DNA of 62,000 bases from Neocallimastix lanati (nom. inval.) (GCA_016946835.1 JACVTC010000107.1:530001-592000); one strand, 5' to 3'; positions 38,167 to 49,818 are shown, counted from the stretch's first letter. Notes: generated by a model not told the origin, from the sequence alone. A program made the numbers and translations.

Positions 38167-38621
38167 ACTTATATAAAGAAAATGTTATTATAAATATATT
38201 AAAATAATTTCTTATAAAAATAAATAAAATTCATATATAAATTTATAATTTTCAAAAAATATTTGAAAAAGTGCTGTTAGTACAAATAATAAAAAATATA
38301 TAAAATATATAATCTAATTGTTTAAATTTTTACTTGTCACTGCTTTTTATTATTATTGTTAAAATCATTTATTTATAAAATTTCACTCCTATTTTATTAT
38401 ATTTTTAATCTATATTAACTAATATCCCTTCCATGCCACGTTATTCTTGATCAAAAATAAAAAAAAAAAAAAAAACAAAAAAAAAAAAATCGCTGGTGCT
38501 CTACAAAAAAATTAAGAAAAAAAAAAAAAAGAATATCACTAAATTCAAAGATATCATCGAATCATAATTGGTCTGATGTTGGTAAATTTTAAGGAATTAA
38601 AGGTACGAATTAACGATAACT

Positions 38622-38673
<52 letters not shown>

Positions 38674-39485
38674 ACTAGAAATCTATTTCAAGTTCAGCCT
38701 TGAATACCCTCATTTAAGTTTAGGCTTTATAATTGGATCTTAAGATTAAGAACTAGTTATAAATATAAATATTAATATAATACCACTTATTGTAATTAGA
38801 AGTGGTAGAGTTTCTGACGATTGTCCTAAATTCTATCCTTACGGGGTTTTGCAGAATATTTTGTTAATACAATACCAATAAGTAAATTATTCTTAGTTTA
38901 GTATATTATAACTATGGATTGAAGAAAATTACTTCCTCAGGAATGTAGTTACCTCCTTTTTATTGGGTTTTAACATTGTTATTTCGAAACGTTGCCTTTT
39001 AGAACGTGGCTTTTAAATTAAAATTTGATTCATAATTTAACACCCCCACATCTTTTTCTTTTTTGAATGATTGTAAATAAATAAATAAATAAAAATTGAA
39101 ATAAATACAAATGAGTTAATTTTTTTTTTTTTTCATAAACACATTCTTTATAATAAATAAGTATTATTAAATATTATTATTTTTATTTTAACAAAAAGTA
39201 TTTAAATATATTTTTTTTAAAATGAAATATTATTAAATATTTTATTATTATTTTAACTAAAAGTATTTAAATATTTTTATAAAATGAAATATTGTTAAAT
39301 ATTTTATTATTATTTTAACTAAAAATATTTAAATTTTTTTTTTTTTTAAAATATTAAATATTATTATTTTAATATTTATATTAAAATAGGTATTTAAAAT
39401 TTAATATATTAAATATTATAAATATTACTTCATTATTTTATTATTTATTAAAATTTAAATATTATTATATATTTATCAAAAATAA

Positions 39486-39906
39486 TTTAAGCTACCCTTA
39501 CGTCAACGGTTTTTTTAAAGTAGGCAGCATTTCATATAATGCCCACTTTTCGAAATGCAACGTTCCGGCTTTTATACCACAATATTCATTAATGATAATT
39601 CATGCACAATTGCGAAATGCATTTCGTAATGTGACGTATAAATTTTATACAATCATAAATAAATATATATATATATATAAATAATATATTCTTCAATTAA
39701 ATATTATTAAATAACTATTTCAAAAGAAATAATAATATATTTTATTAAAAAAGAATTATAAAAATTTATTTTTACAATTGAATATTAATAAATTATATGT
39801 ATAAAAAAGAAAATTTATTATTTATTTAATTATTATATATTTAATTATTTAAAAAAAAGCCACATACGAAAACACGCCATATTTCGAAATGCACAATTGC
39901 GAAATA
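39486..39906. mobile_element. Possible short MULE-related (MITE-like) remnant
   Basis: Two islands of less A+T-rich text flank 200 bp of AT. The left (39490-39640) has TTTCGAAATGCAACGTTCC and TGCACAATTGCGAAATGC; the right (39858-39903) has GCCATATTTCGAAATGCACA and ATTGCGAAAT. The GCATTTCG vocabulary is that of the MULE TIRs. No clear terminal pairing or target duplication was established. Confidence 0.35.
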
Positions 39907-40115
39907 AACTAGATTCATTAAGGAATATAGTTGTATACTCTTCTCAAATATTGTTTCCTTTTGGAGTTGTTCAATATTCATTAGAAAACATTTACATCTC
40001 TCTAGTACAAAAGATATTAAAAATAAACAATTAAAAAAATAATAATTAAAAAAATAAAAAATAAAAAAAAAAAAATTAGATGAGGAGAAAAATTAAAAAT
40101 TCATTGATTAATGAA

Positions 40116-40137
40116 ATGTCTATTGACGGAATCGAAC
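40116..40137 (-). pseudogene. tRNA-Thr fragment (3' part only)
   Basis: TGTCTATTGACGGAATCGAA matches the intact tRNA-Thr complement at 49747-49767 with one change (T for C), and its left flank (39947-40115) matches the flank of that tRNA. Homology stops inside the T loop, after which unrelated sequence with the palindrome TCTACTAATTTAGTAGA begins, so the gene was truncated. Confidence 0.65.
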
Positions 40138-40404
40138 AAATAATACTCTACTAATTTAGTAGAATATATCTATATCATAAATAGAATATATATCTACATG
40201 GACACATGAAATCATGTATTCAAGTCCGAGTAATTCCCTTGTAAATATATTAAATATCAGTACTATCAATAACCCTCTCAGGGTCACAGTTAGTACAATA
40301 TCTTTTCTATATTATTAATGAGATTTTGAATAATAATATATATAAGGGGGGAGATATCCATACCTATAACCCTAACCATCATATTATGTAAGAGCTTCTT
40401 TCGA

Positions 40405-41905
40405 GGGGGAGTGGGGCATTTCGCCAGGTTGCATTTCTCCAAATTGAAAATTATTAAATAAATAAATGAATAAATAAAATTAAATATTATTAATATTGAT
40501 GTATGGATGTATTTATATTTTTAAAGTAAATATTTATATATCAAAAAAGTTTTTTTCATATATATATCTTTACAAATGTTTAAATAAATAAATAAAAAAT
40601 AAATAATAAATAATAAAAGAAAATAATAAAATAAACAGTATAGTAGTAATTATAAAAGGATTGTCATTAATAATTATAATGACAATTAAAATTATAAATA
40701 ATAAGTATTATTATTTAAAGATATATATATATATATGAATTAATAAAAATAATATTATAAATATCTGTTTAAATAAATAAATAATAAATAATTGATAAAT
40801 AATAAATAATAAAAAAAAAATAATAATAATATAAACAGTATTGTTATAATTATAAAAGGATTGTCATTAATAATAATAATGACGATTAAAATTATAAATA
40901 ATAATAATTATTATTTACAAATATATATATATATAAATGAATTAATAAAAATATTTACCTACTTTAGAAAAACATAAAAAAATTTTTCTTAAAGTATTTT
41001 ATGTTATTAATTAATAATAAATAATATATAATAAATAATAAATAATAATATAAACTGTAGCAATAATTATAGAAATATCAATAATAATATTTTTATAATA
41101 ACGATGACAATAATAGTAGTTATTAAATATAAAAATAAATATAAAATTATAATATAAAAATTTTTATACTTTATATAATAAAAAATATAATAATCTCATA
41201 AATACTTTATATTTATCAGTTACACTGAAAAAAAGGAATTATTTAAAATATAAAAGAATTAAAAAATAAGATTTAGTTAATTAATCTTCATTTAAAATAT
41301 ATATAATTAAAAATGTGTATTATTAAAATTAGTCATTAAAATATTTAATTAGAAACTTTTATTAATAGTAAAAAACAAAATGAAAACAACTTATGAAATA
41401 TTATTTGATGAAATAATAAAAAAAAAATATTATTTGAAGAAATAAAAAAAAAAAATTCTAGTAAATATAATAGTATTGAAATTACACCAAAAATATTTCA
41501 TTGCGATTTTGGAAAAAAAAAAAAACTATATCTAATGCTGCACAAAAAGTTTTTATTAATGCAAATATTAAATACTGTATATGGCATTTTAAAAGAGCAT
41601 TAGAAATTAAAAAAAAAAGAATTATGTGGTGATAAAGTAGAAAAAATAAAAGATTTATATATTTGATATAATAATGTTTCGAACTTTCCTTTTATTAATC
41701 CTGAATATATTTATGATATTTATAGTAAAATAAAAAGTGAGTGCCAAGAACATAATTTTGTTCAATTTTTAGAATTTTTAGAGTATTTTAAAAAAACCTA
41801 TTTAATTAGCTATGAAACTGAAAATTGGAATTATTATGATAATATTGAGCATATTATAAATGATGTTTCAGAAACTTTTAATAAATATTTAAAAAAAATC
41901 ATTTT

Positions 41906-41968
<63 letters not shown>

Positions 41969-42430
41969 TTTTTTCAATTATTATGGGAATTACAAAAAGA
42001 AGAATCAAAATATTACATTGATTATGAAAGGAGAACTGCTGGAATTTTTAAAAAAATAAAAAACAAAAAAAATTAATACCGACTGAGGAAATCAAAGCTT
42101 TAGTTAAATATTACAAAAATATGGAAATTTTATTAAAAAAAAAAAAAAAAAAAGGAAAGTGTTAGAAATGATTTTATTGAATTATGGTTGAAATGCATAA
42201 ATGATTTAAATATGAAAAGTATTGATTAAATAATAAATTATTAAGAAATGACAGAAAAAAAAAATTGACCAAATGAAGTCTGTCATATATAATGATAATT
42301 TTTTAATAGTAAAAATTATTTTAAAAAGAGAATAAATAAATAAATACAATAATGATTAAAGTATTTTTAATCTTTATTGGATTAGGTTAGCTTAAGAACA
42401 TTAAAATATATTTTTATGATAAATTATTAT
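40405..42430 (+). mobile_element. MULE element 2, internally deleted and 3'-truncated
   Basis: Starts GGGGGAGTGGGGCATTTCGCC and continues CAGGTTGCATTTCTCC, the MULE TIR in plus orientation. The leader 40440-41370 is collinear with the reverse complement of 25100-25860. Near 41379-41388 it jumps from the 5' leader directly to the AACTTATGAAATATTATTTG part of the transposase, removing about 700 bp that encode the FLYWCH finger and first catalytic Asp. Homology ends near 42430, before any right TIR. Confidence 0.75.
41380..42230 (+). pseudogene. MULE transposase remnant
   Basis: Recognisable pieces in shifting frames correspond to the second half of the 23672-25099 transposase: TTYEILFDEI, FHCDFG, the KYCIWHFKRALEIKKK region, the FPFINPEYIYDIYSKIK region, and a final segment ending near 42230. 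Homopolymers are expanded, notably an A run of about 58 nt at 41909-41966. Several frameshifts and stops make it non-functional. Confidence 0.75.
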
Positions 42431-43240
42431 AAAAATCAACAGTGTTTTTATTTATATTCTTATTATTTTATATTTATATTGTTATTAATTATTTCCTTAT
42501 AAATAGTGATTATTGAATGATTATAATAGTTAACATAAAAATTCATTGAATAGTTTATTTTAATTACAAGAACAACTAATTAAATTGTTAATTATAACTA
42601 AATAATATACTACTGTAATAAATTTAATAAATAAATTCCTAACAAATAGTAACTCGAACTATTGAGTTGTGATATCATTAAAATAAATAATATTATATTG
42701 TTTATTCTATTTAAATTTATTATTGATTATGAAATATTTATTTTTTATGTATTTATTATTTATTATTCAATTATTTATTATTTATTATTGAATTATTTAT
42801 TGTTTATTTACTTATTATTTATTATTTATTTATTATTATTTATTACTCCATTAATTATTATTATTTATTATTTATTATTTATTACTCCATTAATTATTAT
42901 TATTTCCATTAATTATTATTATTTATTATTTCATTAATTATTATTATTTATTCTTCCATTATTTATTATTATTTATTCTTCCATTATTTATTATTATTTA
43001 TTATTCCGTTATTTATTATTCAATTATTTATAATTTATTATTTATTATTCCATTATTTATTCCATTATTTATTATTTATTATATATTATTATTTATTATT
43101 TATTATTTAATATATGTAATTCAATAAAAAAAAAGTAGATCCACTATAAACCAAAAAAAAAAAATCAAAATAAATGAAGTCTTTTAAATAAAAATAATAA
43201 ATAAAGTTAAAGTGATCACGATTACATTCACTTTTTAAAA
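42431..43240. other. A+T-rich spacer left of the copia relic
   Basis: No gene. 42755-43115 is a loose repeat of TTATTATTTATTATTCCA-like phrases. A 5' LTR of the copia element would be expected to end at 43240, immediately before its primer-binding site, but I could not match it to the 3' LTR candidate at 48155. Confidence 0.5.
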
Positions 43241-43254
43241 GATTAAGAGTCTCA
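43241..43254 (+). promoter_or_regulatory. Primer-binding site of copia relic (half tRNA-Lys type)
   Basis: GATTAAGAGTCTCA is the same sequence found beside the LTR of the 15425-16970 element. It is complementary to the anticodon arm of eukaryotic tRNA-Lys(CUU), TGAGACTCTTAATC, as I know it. Priming from an anticodon-arm fragment is established for Drosophila copia (initiator Met tRNA). Confidence 0.65.
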
Positions 43255-43330
43255 GTCTAATACCGAAGTTTTATTAAGTAATACAAATAAATACAAAATA
43301 AAAAGTAAGATGAAATAAAAAGCAAAGAAA

Positions 43331-44330
43331 ATGAGTGAAGCTTTCCTACGAATTGCTACAGGAAATATCTTAACCAGAGAAAACTATAGAATCTGATTAA
43401 AAGAAATAAATTTATTAGCATCCCCAAATAGTGTAAGGGAATATTTACACCAAGAACAAATAAAAACAATCCATAAATCACAAATAACTAAAGAAGATTT
43501 AAAGAATCACATAAAAGTTATAGATTAGGATGATCTATATTATGCAAAGGGAATTACCAATGATATGATAACAAAAGATGCAAAGACGAAATACTATATA
43601 TTTAACAGCATATCAAATGAGATGAAACAAAAAATAGACTTCTAATTACTCTCTGCGTACGAAATAATGAAAATAATAAAATCAATGAACGCTAAGAGTG
43701 ACGAAGGAAGAATCTATGAACTAGAAAACCAATTAAAAACAATGCATTTCACAACAAGAGACGACATAAGTCTATTCATATCCGAAAATGGATATAATAT
43801 TCAATGAATTAAAGAAACTTGGAAGAGAAATAAATGACAAAAGAAAATTTGAACACCTTTACACTGCTTTGCCAAAGGAAATAAGAATAGAAACACACGT
43901 GATAACTTACAATACTGACTGGGAAAAATTAAAAACTCATCTAAGAAAAGCTGTTCCACAAATATTATATTTAAACGAGCTCGAAATGATAAATAAATCA
44001 TCGAATATAAGAACAATGAACTTGAATTCAACAGTAAAGCAAACTAGAAGAACAAGAACTACACATAACACAAACAATGTTGATAATAGAAAATGTTACA
44101 TTGCTAAAGAATGTTGGAATAACGACAAAAAACAAAAACTCAAGAAACAAACATAAAGGAAAACAAAACAAAAACAAAGAAGATAAGAATACATACTGCA
44201 ATTTTGCAGACTCATTGGTAAATGATTACAATTCTGAAAGTGAAGTTGAATCCAACAGCCTGGTAGTCAGTAAAAATAAACAAAACAATGGGAGGCCAAA
44301 AAAATAACAAACAACAATATAAAAGTCGAG
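43331..44330 (+). pseudogene. copia gag remnant
   Basis: ATG 43331 opens MSEAFLRIATGNILTRENYR and then hits TGA where a Trp is expected. Further pieces are REYLHQEQIKTIHKSQI, YYAKGITNDMITKDAKTKYY, IYELENQLKTMHFTTRDDIS, LKKLGREINDKRKFEHLYTA and LPKEIRIETHVITY. This is the Ty1/copia gag (UBN2-like) layout, with stops and at least two frame changes. The tail, in another frame, contains CYIAKECWNN, a possible decayed zinc-knuckle region. Not functional. Confidence 0.75.
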
Positions 44331-44384
44331 CTAAATAAGTGTTATTATATGTCGAATAAAGGCAACAATGACAACCATAAACAA

Positions 44385-45325
44385 ACAAATATAATAAGTT
44401 GGACCCTGGATTCTGGTACAACCTATCACATGATAAACAATTTGGATTGTTTATCTGACGTTAGAGAATGTAATGAAATAATATAATTTGCAGATGATGG
44501 CAATACTACAATTGCTACGCATAAAGGTACATACATTGGATACACAAACAAATACAAAATAGCATTACATAACGTATTGTACATTCCTGATTTCAAGAGA
44601 AACTTACTATCTATAGATAATTTATCAAATGAAAGATATAAAAAATTATATTCTACAATTACAATAATAAGAATTTAGTGTCAATATATAATGACATAAA
44701 GGAAAAGATATTTACCACAAAATCAAATAAATCAAAAATATATAAAAAATGGACTTTCAAAAATAAATTAAGATTTAACAATAATAAAACGAAAGGCAAA
44801 AATGTAGTTTACAGTAATATGGTAACATCACTTACCGCTGAAAATATCAACTTGTGACATAGGCGTTTGGGGCATTTCAATATAGACAATATAAAAGAAA
44901 AGTTAAAGGACATAAGTATAAAACACAATTGTCCAATATGTGCCTTATCACAAAACAAAAAATAAAACGAAAGAACCCTTCGAGTTAATTCACATGGACA
45001 CAGTGTCATCCCCCGATACGTCAATATATAGCAATAAATATTTTTTCACCATATTAGATGATTATACGAGATACTCATGAGTATTCTTTATTAAAAATAA
45101 AAGTGAAGTTTACAATAAATTCAAAGTGTGGTACAACAAAATAAAAAATATATATAATAAGAACATCAAATATATACGTTCTGATAACGGAACGGAGTTT
45201 ACAAATAATAACTTCACAAATTTTTTGTGAGGAAAATGGAATTGAACAACAGTTTACAATTCCTTATAATCTCCAACAAAACGGGAGAGCAGAACGGTTG
45301 CAAGAGACTCTAATATACAAAGATA
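44385..45325 (+). pseudogene. copia protease and integrase remnant
   Basis: Protease: WTLDSGTTYHMINNLDCL, then YKIALHNVLYIPDFKRNL and LSIDNL, the usual copia order; the active-site Asp is present. Gag-pre-integrase: HRRLGHFNIDNIKEKL with NCPICALSQNK (His and Cys zinc ligands visible). Integrase core: FELIHMDTVSSP, FFTILDDYTRYS, YIRSDNGTEFTNN and GIEQQFTIPYNLQQNGRAE, so Asp, Asp and Glu are recognisable. TGA stops replace Trp before HRRLGH and after DDYTRYS, and a frameshift follows FTNFL. It cannot be functional. The function in an intact element would be polyprotein cleavage and cDNA integration. Confidence 0.8.
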
Positions 45326-45340
45326 AAAAGAAAAGAAAAA

Positions 45341-45658
45341 ATGTTAAAGATAAAAGTAAATATAACAAAAAAAGATAATAAAACTAAAGGAAAAGAAGTT
45401 AAATACAAGGGGACCAGATCATTTAACATTAAGGATATTCTTGATGATGACAAAGATAAGAAACTCGTTAAATCTAAAGAGAATAAAATTAAACAAAATC
45501 CAGAAAATAAAAGAAAACGTAAATACGATAATAAGATACAAAATTATCCTATAAATTCAAAAAAAAAAATAAAATCCTTTAACATTAAAGATATAATTAG
45601 AGAGAATAATAATAATATTAATAAACCATATAATAAGAGTTATATATTTTTATATTGA
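45341..45658 (+). pseudogene. Lys-rich ORF after copia integrase, probable IN-RT linker remnant
   Basis: A 105-residue open frame rich in Lys, Asn and Asp with an imperfect internal repeat (SFNIKDILDDDKDKK and SFNIKDIIRENNNN) and basic clusters such as NKRKRKYDNK. Copia integrases usually end in a basic, poorly conserved tail before reverse transcriptase, so it may belong to the same polyprotein in a shifted frame. There is no independent homology. It could also be chance ORF. Confidence 0.4.
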
Positions 45659-46061
45659 CTTTATATAGATTAAGGCTTATGTAAAATGGATACAAATTAC
45701 ATGTATTTATATATCTTAAATGTGGCTTAACAATATTAGAAATAACTAAATACATGAATATTATAAGAACTATTACATTAGTAATGTATTATTAATTATT
45801 AGTAATTTATACATAAATTCACATATTCTAGCAAATCAAAAATCAAAATAATTTTGTTAAATATGATTCCAACTTTATTAATTATAATTTCATTTGATGT
45901 ATTAATTTTATCCGTTATTAATTGAGTCATGAATAATAATTATTTCATTTTAAAAAAATAAAAAAAATTAAAAATTTTTTACAGGAAGTAAAAAAAAATA
46001 TAATTTTATTTTTTTTTTGGAAGTAAATGATTTTTTTAATTTAATTTATTTTATTCCAATA

Positions 46062-46758
46062 AATAAAATAAAATAAAATAAAATAAAATAAAATAAAATA
46101 AAATAAAATAAAATAAAATAAAATAAAATAAAATAAAATAAAATAAATAGTAGAATATTAAATATAAAGTACAGATTGAATAAAATAAAATAAAATAAAT
46201 AGTAGAATATTAAATATAAAGTACAGATTGAATAAAATAAAATAAAATAAAATAAAATAAAATAAAATAAAATAAAATAAAATAAAATAAAATAAAATAA
46301 AATAAAAAAATTAAAAAAAAAGACTAAAAATAAAATAAAATAAAATAAAATAAAATAAAATAAAATAAAATAAAATAAAATAAAATAAAATAAAATAAAA
46401 TAAAATAAAATAAAATAAAATAAAATAAATAGTAGAATATTAAATATAAAGTACAGATTGAATAAAATAAAATAAAATAAATAGTAGAATATTAAATATA
46501 AAGTACAGATTGAATAAAATAAAATAAAATAAATAGTAGAATATTAAATATAAAGTACAGATTGAATAAAATAAAATAAAATAAAATAAAATAAAATAAA
46601 ATAAAATAAAATAAAATAAAATAAAATAAAATAAAATAAAATAAAATAAAATAAAATAAAATAAAAAAATTAAAAAAAAAGACTAAAAATAAAATAAAAT
46701 AAAATAAAATAAAATAAAATAAAATAAAATAAAATAAAATAAAATAAAATAAAATAAA
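46062..46758. repeat. Compound (AAAAT)n satellite array 3
   Basis: AAAAT runs with five copies of AGTAGAATATTAAATATAAA + GTACAGATTG and two copies of an A-run/AAAGACTAAAAAT interruption; the right half looks like an internal duplication of the left. It ends about 375 bp before the ATG of family gene 3. Confidence 0.95.
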
Positions 46759-47131
46759 TTTAATCAAATATATTTTTATTTCAATTTTTTTATTGTTTTA
46801 AAAATACCAATAATCATATCCAATAATCATATCCTTAAGATATAAAGGTAATAATAAAAAAATTTAAAATAAAAAAAGTTATTTAAAAATATTAATAGTA
46901 AATAATAAATAATACTTGAATAATAAAAAATAAATAATAAATAATAAATAATAAATATTAAGTAATATATAATAAATGTTGAATAAATAAATAATTAATA
47001 ATAAATAATTTTATTATGAATATTTAAATTATTAATTATGAATTATAAATAAATAAATAAATAAATAAAGTATTTTAAAAATATTAACAGTAAATAATTT
47101 TAATTGTTAATCTTCTATAGAATAATAAAAG

Positions 47132-47701
47132 ATGAATAATTTATTACCCAATGTACAAAGAAACGAAGAACAAAATGATTTAAGAAGTAATGATGATATT
47201 ATGTCTATAATTTTTAAAAATTATTTAATAAATGATAGTATTCCTAATGACCCTACTATAAACGAATTCATAGCAAATTATATGTCTGAATTAGGACGTA
47301 ATAATCATATTAATGAAGCTTCAAATGTAAATATTAAACAAGCTAATACAGCTGCTGAAAAAAGTACTGATAATATGGGTATTATAAATATAGATCAAGC
47401 CTTCTTTATATCAAGTATTCAATTAATGCATAGTGTAAATGATATGATATAAGAATTCAATAACAAAAAATTAAAGTTAATAGAAAAAGAATGAAATTAT
47501 GTCAGTGAATCGTTTCATAAATTTAGGAAAATAAGAAATGAACAAATTCAAAATTTTTTGAATAATGGGCAAAAGGAAATATTAAATAATGAAATAAATG
47601 GAATACTTTTGAACAAATATTTTTTTGAAAAAAGATATAATGAATTAGAAAAGGAAAAATCTTATTATAAAGATAAAATTTTAAGATTAAAAAGTGTTTA
47701 A
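47132..47701 (+). pseudogene. Unrecognised MSNL(M/L)PNG-family protein, member 3, two in-frame stops
   Basis: The frame from ATG 47132 (AATAATAAAAGATGA context as in members 1 and 2) encodes MNNLLPNVQRNEEQNDLRSN and continues to TAA at 47450-47452. The same frame then continues with EFNNKKLKLIEKE, a TGA, and NYVSESFHKFRKIRNEQIQN through EKSYYKDKILRLKSV to a final TAA at 47699-47701. The distal part aligns with the coiled-coil C-termini of the other members, so the gene is a 190-codon relative broken by two point changes with no frameshift. The NPNLCQ repeats are absent. The proximal 106-residue product might still be made. Function unknown. Confidence 0.75.
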
Positions 47702-47825
47702 AAATGCAAATAATTATATAATTGTTTTAATATTAAACAATATATTTTATTCTTTATTTTAAACGATAGAGATAATTTATTATTAGTCTCAATTTAGAGC
47801 CAATAGAGATTAGATATATATATTT

Positions 47826-48146
47826 TATGTTGCATTGTCAGTAGCCGTTGCAAATGGCCTATGGTTAAAAAATATTCTTATAGAACTATTTAATAAAAAA
47901 TTTAAAATAAATCTTTATGGTGACAATAAAGCTAGTCTATATTCCGCCGAAAATTTCGCTATTGGAAAAAGACTGAGACACATAGGTGTAACTTACCATT
48001 TCTTCAAGGAACATGTTGAAAATAATAATGTTATTTTACAACATATTAAATCAGAAGACAATCTTGCCGATGTACTCACAAAAGATGTCAATGGAAATAA
48101 AATGTTATTCTTCGCAAACAAAATTTTCAAGAAAAATCTTGTTTAG
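47826..48146 (+). pseudogene. copia RNase H C-terminal fragment
   Basis: Frame YVALSVAVANGLWLKNILIE, then YGDNKASLYSAENFAIGKRL, RHIGVTYHFFKEHV, ILQHIKSEDNLADVLTKDVN and a stop at 48144-48146. GDNKAS, RHI and the ADVLTK tail are hallmarks of the copia pol end. It is intact but only the last ~107 residues. The left edge is abrupt after the 3' flank of family gene 3, and GGGGGGAA followed by TGTTAAAATA (polypurine tract and LTR start) comes directly after the stop. Confidence 0.85.
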
Positions 48147-48300
48147 GGGGGAATGTTAAAATATTCACATTTTATTTTATATTTTTATATTATCAATATT
48201 ATACTTTTATATTCTTATATTATTATCAATATTATATTCTTATCAATATTATAGTTTCATATGCAATAATTTAAAATAAAAAATATTATTTCATTAAATA
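48147..48300 (+). repeat. Polypurine tract and probable start of copia 3' LTR
   Basis: GGGGGGAA at 48147-48154 precedes TGTTAAAATATTCACATTTT at 48155, resembling the PPT/LTR junction of the 15425-16970 element (GGGGGAA, TGTTAGAATATG on its strand). The LTR's right limit is not clear; duplicated flank seems to resume near 48300-48370. Confidence 0.55.
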
Positions 48301-48369
48301 AATAAAAATATTAATGTTCTATTAAGTAATAATTTCGTATTTTATACTTTTTATTTATATAAAGATAAA

Positions 48370-49745
48370 TATTATGATGTGTAGTCGATTATAAATTATT
48401 ATTTTTAAAATTGTAAATTCTAAAAATATTTATTAAAGTGTTGTAAATTCATATAATAAAAAATATATATATTCATATATAGGATATCCATTTATTATTT
48501 AAATTTTATATGTTACTACTTTTATTATTATTATTATTGTAAAGATCATTTATTTAAAAATTTCTTCAACTATGTTCTGTTATATTTTTAATTTATGTAG
48601 ATAATTTTAAATTGTAAATATTAGGATTATAAGTAAATTATACACTAATTTAGTGTATTATAACTGAAGTTTGAAGAAAATTATGGAGATTGGAGGGAAA
48701 ATCATTTTTATTTTTATGGTAACGAGGGATTTCCGTGAATTTCGAATGAAATATTTTAAGTACATTTAAATTATTTATGAAAAATTATTTATAATTTCAA
48801 TGTATTGTCCAATATCAAATAGTAATGTAAACACTGTTATCTCATATATGAATAATATAGAATCCAGTACAGATTCTGATAGTCGTAAAGAAGTTTATAA
48901 TATTAATTATAATAAGCAATAGAACTAATATTATTAATAATAGTAGAATTAATGATAATGAAAATAGGAATATTAATATTAGCAATAGTGAAAAAAGCAG
49001 TATCCGTTACTAATAATATATTGAATAGTTCAATTGGTGAAAATCATGTTATTTTAAGTAATTTTCTGAATAATGAGTGTGTAAAAATATATACCTGACG
49101 TAGTACCGATTATATAATTTCCATCTTGGTGGAAGAGATGTAGATATTACTAATTTAAATTATAAAAAAAAAAAAAAAAAAAAAGGAATGGGATGTTTTG
49201 TTTAAGAACCAAATCATTTCCGGTGATTATTCTAAATAATGCCATTCTTACTACGTTCTGCGGCTCTCTTTATACATAAAATTATGCCTAGGGCTTGTTT
49301 TCTACAAGGGTTGCTATTCCATAATTCTACTAATTCACTAATGATAAAAAATTATGAATATCGATGAATACTCTCAGGCAAATATTGTTTCCTTTTTTGG
49401 AGGCTTTTCGATGTTCATTAGAAAACTATTTTACATTCCTCCAGCACAAAAGATATAAAAAAAAAATAAAAAAATAAAAAAATAAAAAAAATAAAAAAAT
49501 AAAAAAAATAAAAAATAAAAAAAATAAAAAAATAAAAAAAATAAAAAATAAAAAAAATAAAAAAATAAAAAAAATAAAAAAATAATATAAAAATAAAAAA
49601 AAAATATAAAAAATAATAAAAAAAAATAATATAAAAAATAATAAAAAAAATAATATAAAAATAATATAAAAATAAAAAAATAATTTAGATGAGGAAAAAA
49701 AGTTAATAAAAAAAATAAAAGTGTTATTAATTTTAAAAAAAAGAT
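48370..49745. other. Duplicated flank leading to tRNA-Thr
   Basis: Homologous to 38280-40115 (see there). A short decayed coding remnant may lie at 48798-49100: MYCPISNSNVNTVISYMNNI continues to a TAG, then Asn/Ile/Ser-rich text in another frame. 49456-49690 is a (A3-7T)n low-complexity tract. No intact gene. Confidence 0.5.
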
Positions 49746-49746
49746 G

Positions 49747-49818
49747 TGCCTATTGACGGAATCGAACCACCGACCTTCGCTTTACAAGAGCGACGCTCTA
49801 CCACTAAGCCAAACAGGC
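49747..49818 (-). tRNA. tRNA-Thr(UGU)
   Basis: 72 nt on the minus strand. Acceptor GCCTGTT pairs with AATAGGC, discriminator A. D arm GCTTAGTGGTAGAGC (A box), anticodon stem TCGCT/AGCGA with loop CTTGTAA giving anticodon TGT, and T arm GGTGG-TTCGATT-CCGTC (B box). No intron and no encoded CCA. Eight T follow the 3' end on the minus strand (49736-49743), a good Pol III terminator. It sits beside the Ty3/gypsy element, whose left end is 15 bp upstream of the tRNA 5' end. Confidence 0.92.

Larger units (their letters stand above)
37500..40119. other. 3' flank of family gene 2, duplicated at 47702-49745
   Basis: No gene. Many phrases recur in the same order after family gene 3: ATAATTGTTTT and TATTTTAAATGATTAAGAT just after the stop (37517, 37558), AAATCATTTATTTA at 38361 against 48543, TATTATAACT and TTGAAGAAAATTA at 38903-38930 against 48656-48683, and ATATTGTTTCCTTTT at 39947 against 49383. 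It contains (T5-8A)n at 37998-38166, poly-T at 38625-38669 and a G+C-richer stretch at 38800-39060 with no ORF. Confidence 0.6.
43241..45660 (+). mobile_element. Ty1/copia retrotransposon relic, left part (PBS, gag, protease, integrase)
   Basis: In order: PBS, gag from ATG 43331, protease with LDSGTTYHM near 44403, gag-pre-integrase with HRRLGHFNIDNI near 44860, integrase pieces to about 45310, and a Lys-rich stretch to 45658. Reverse transcriptase is absent; homology stops before the (AAAAT)n array at 46062. A separate RNase H end lies at 47826-48146. Either the element was split by the array-plus-gene block or there are two independent fragments. Confidence 0.8.

Noticed and set aside
40368-40380. 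Telomere-like CCCTAACC
   Set aside because: Only one or two units occur, with no tandem array.
43801-44031. Reverse-strand frame
   Set aside because: It is antisense to the copia gag remnant.
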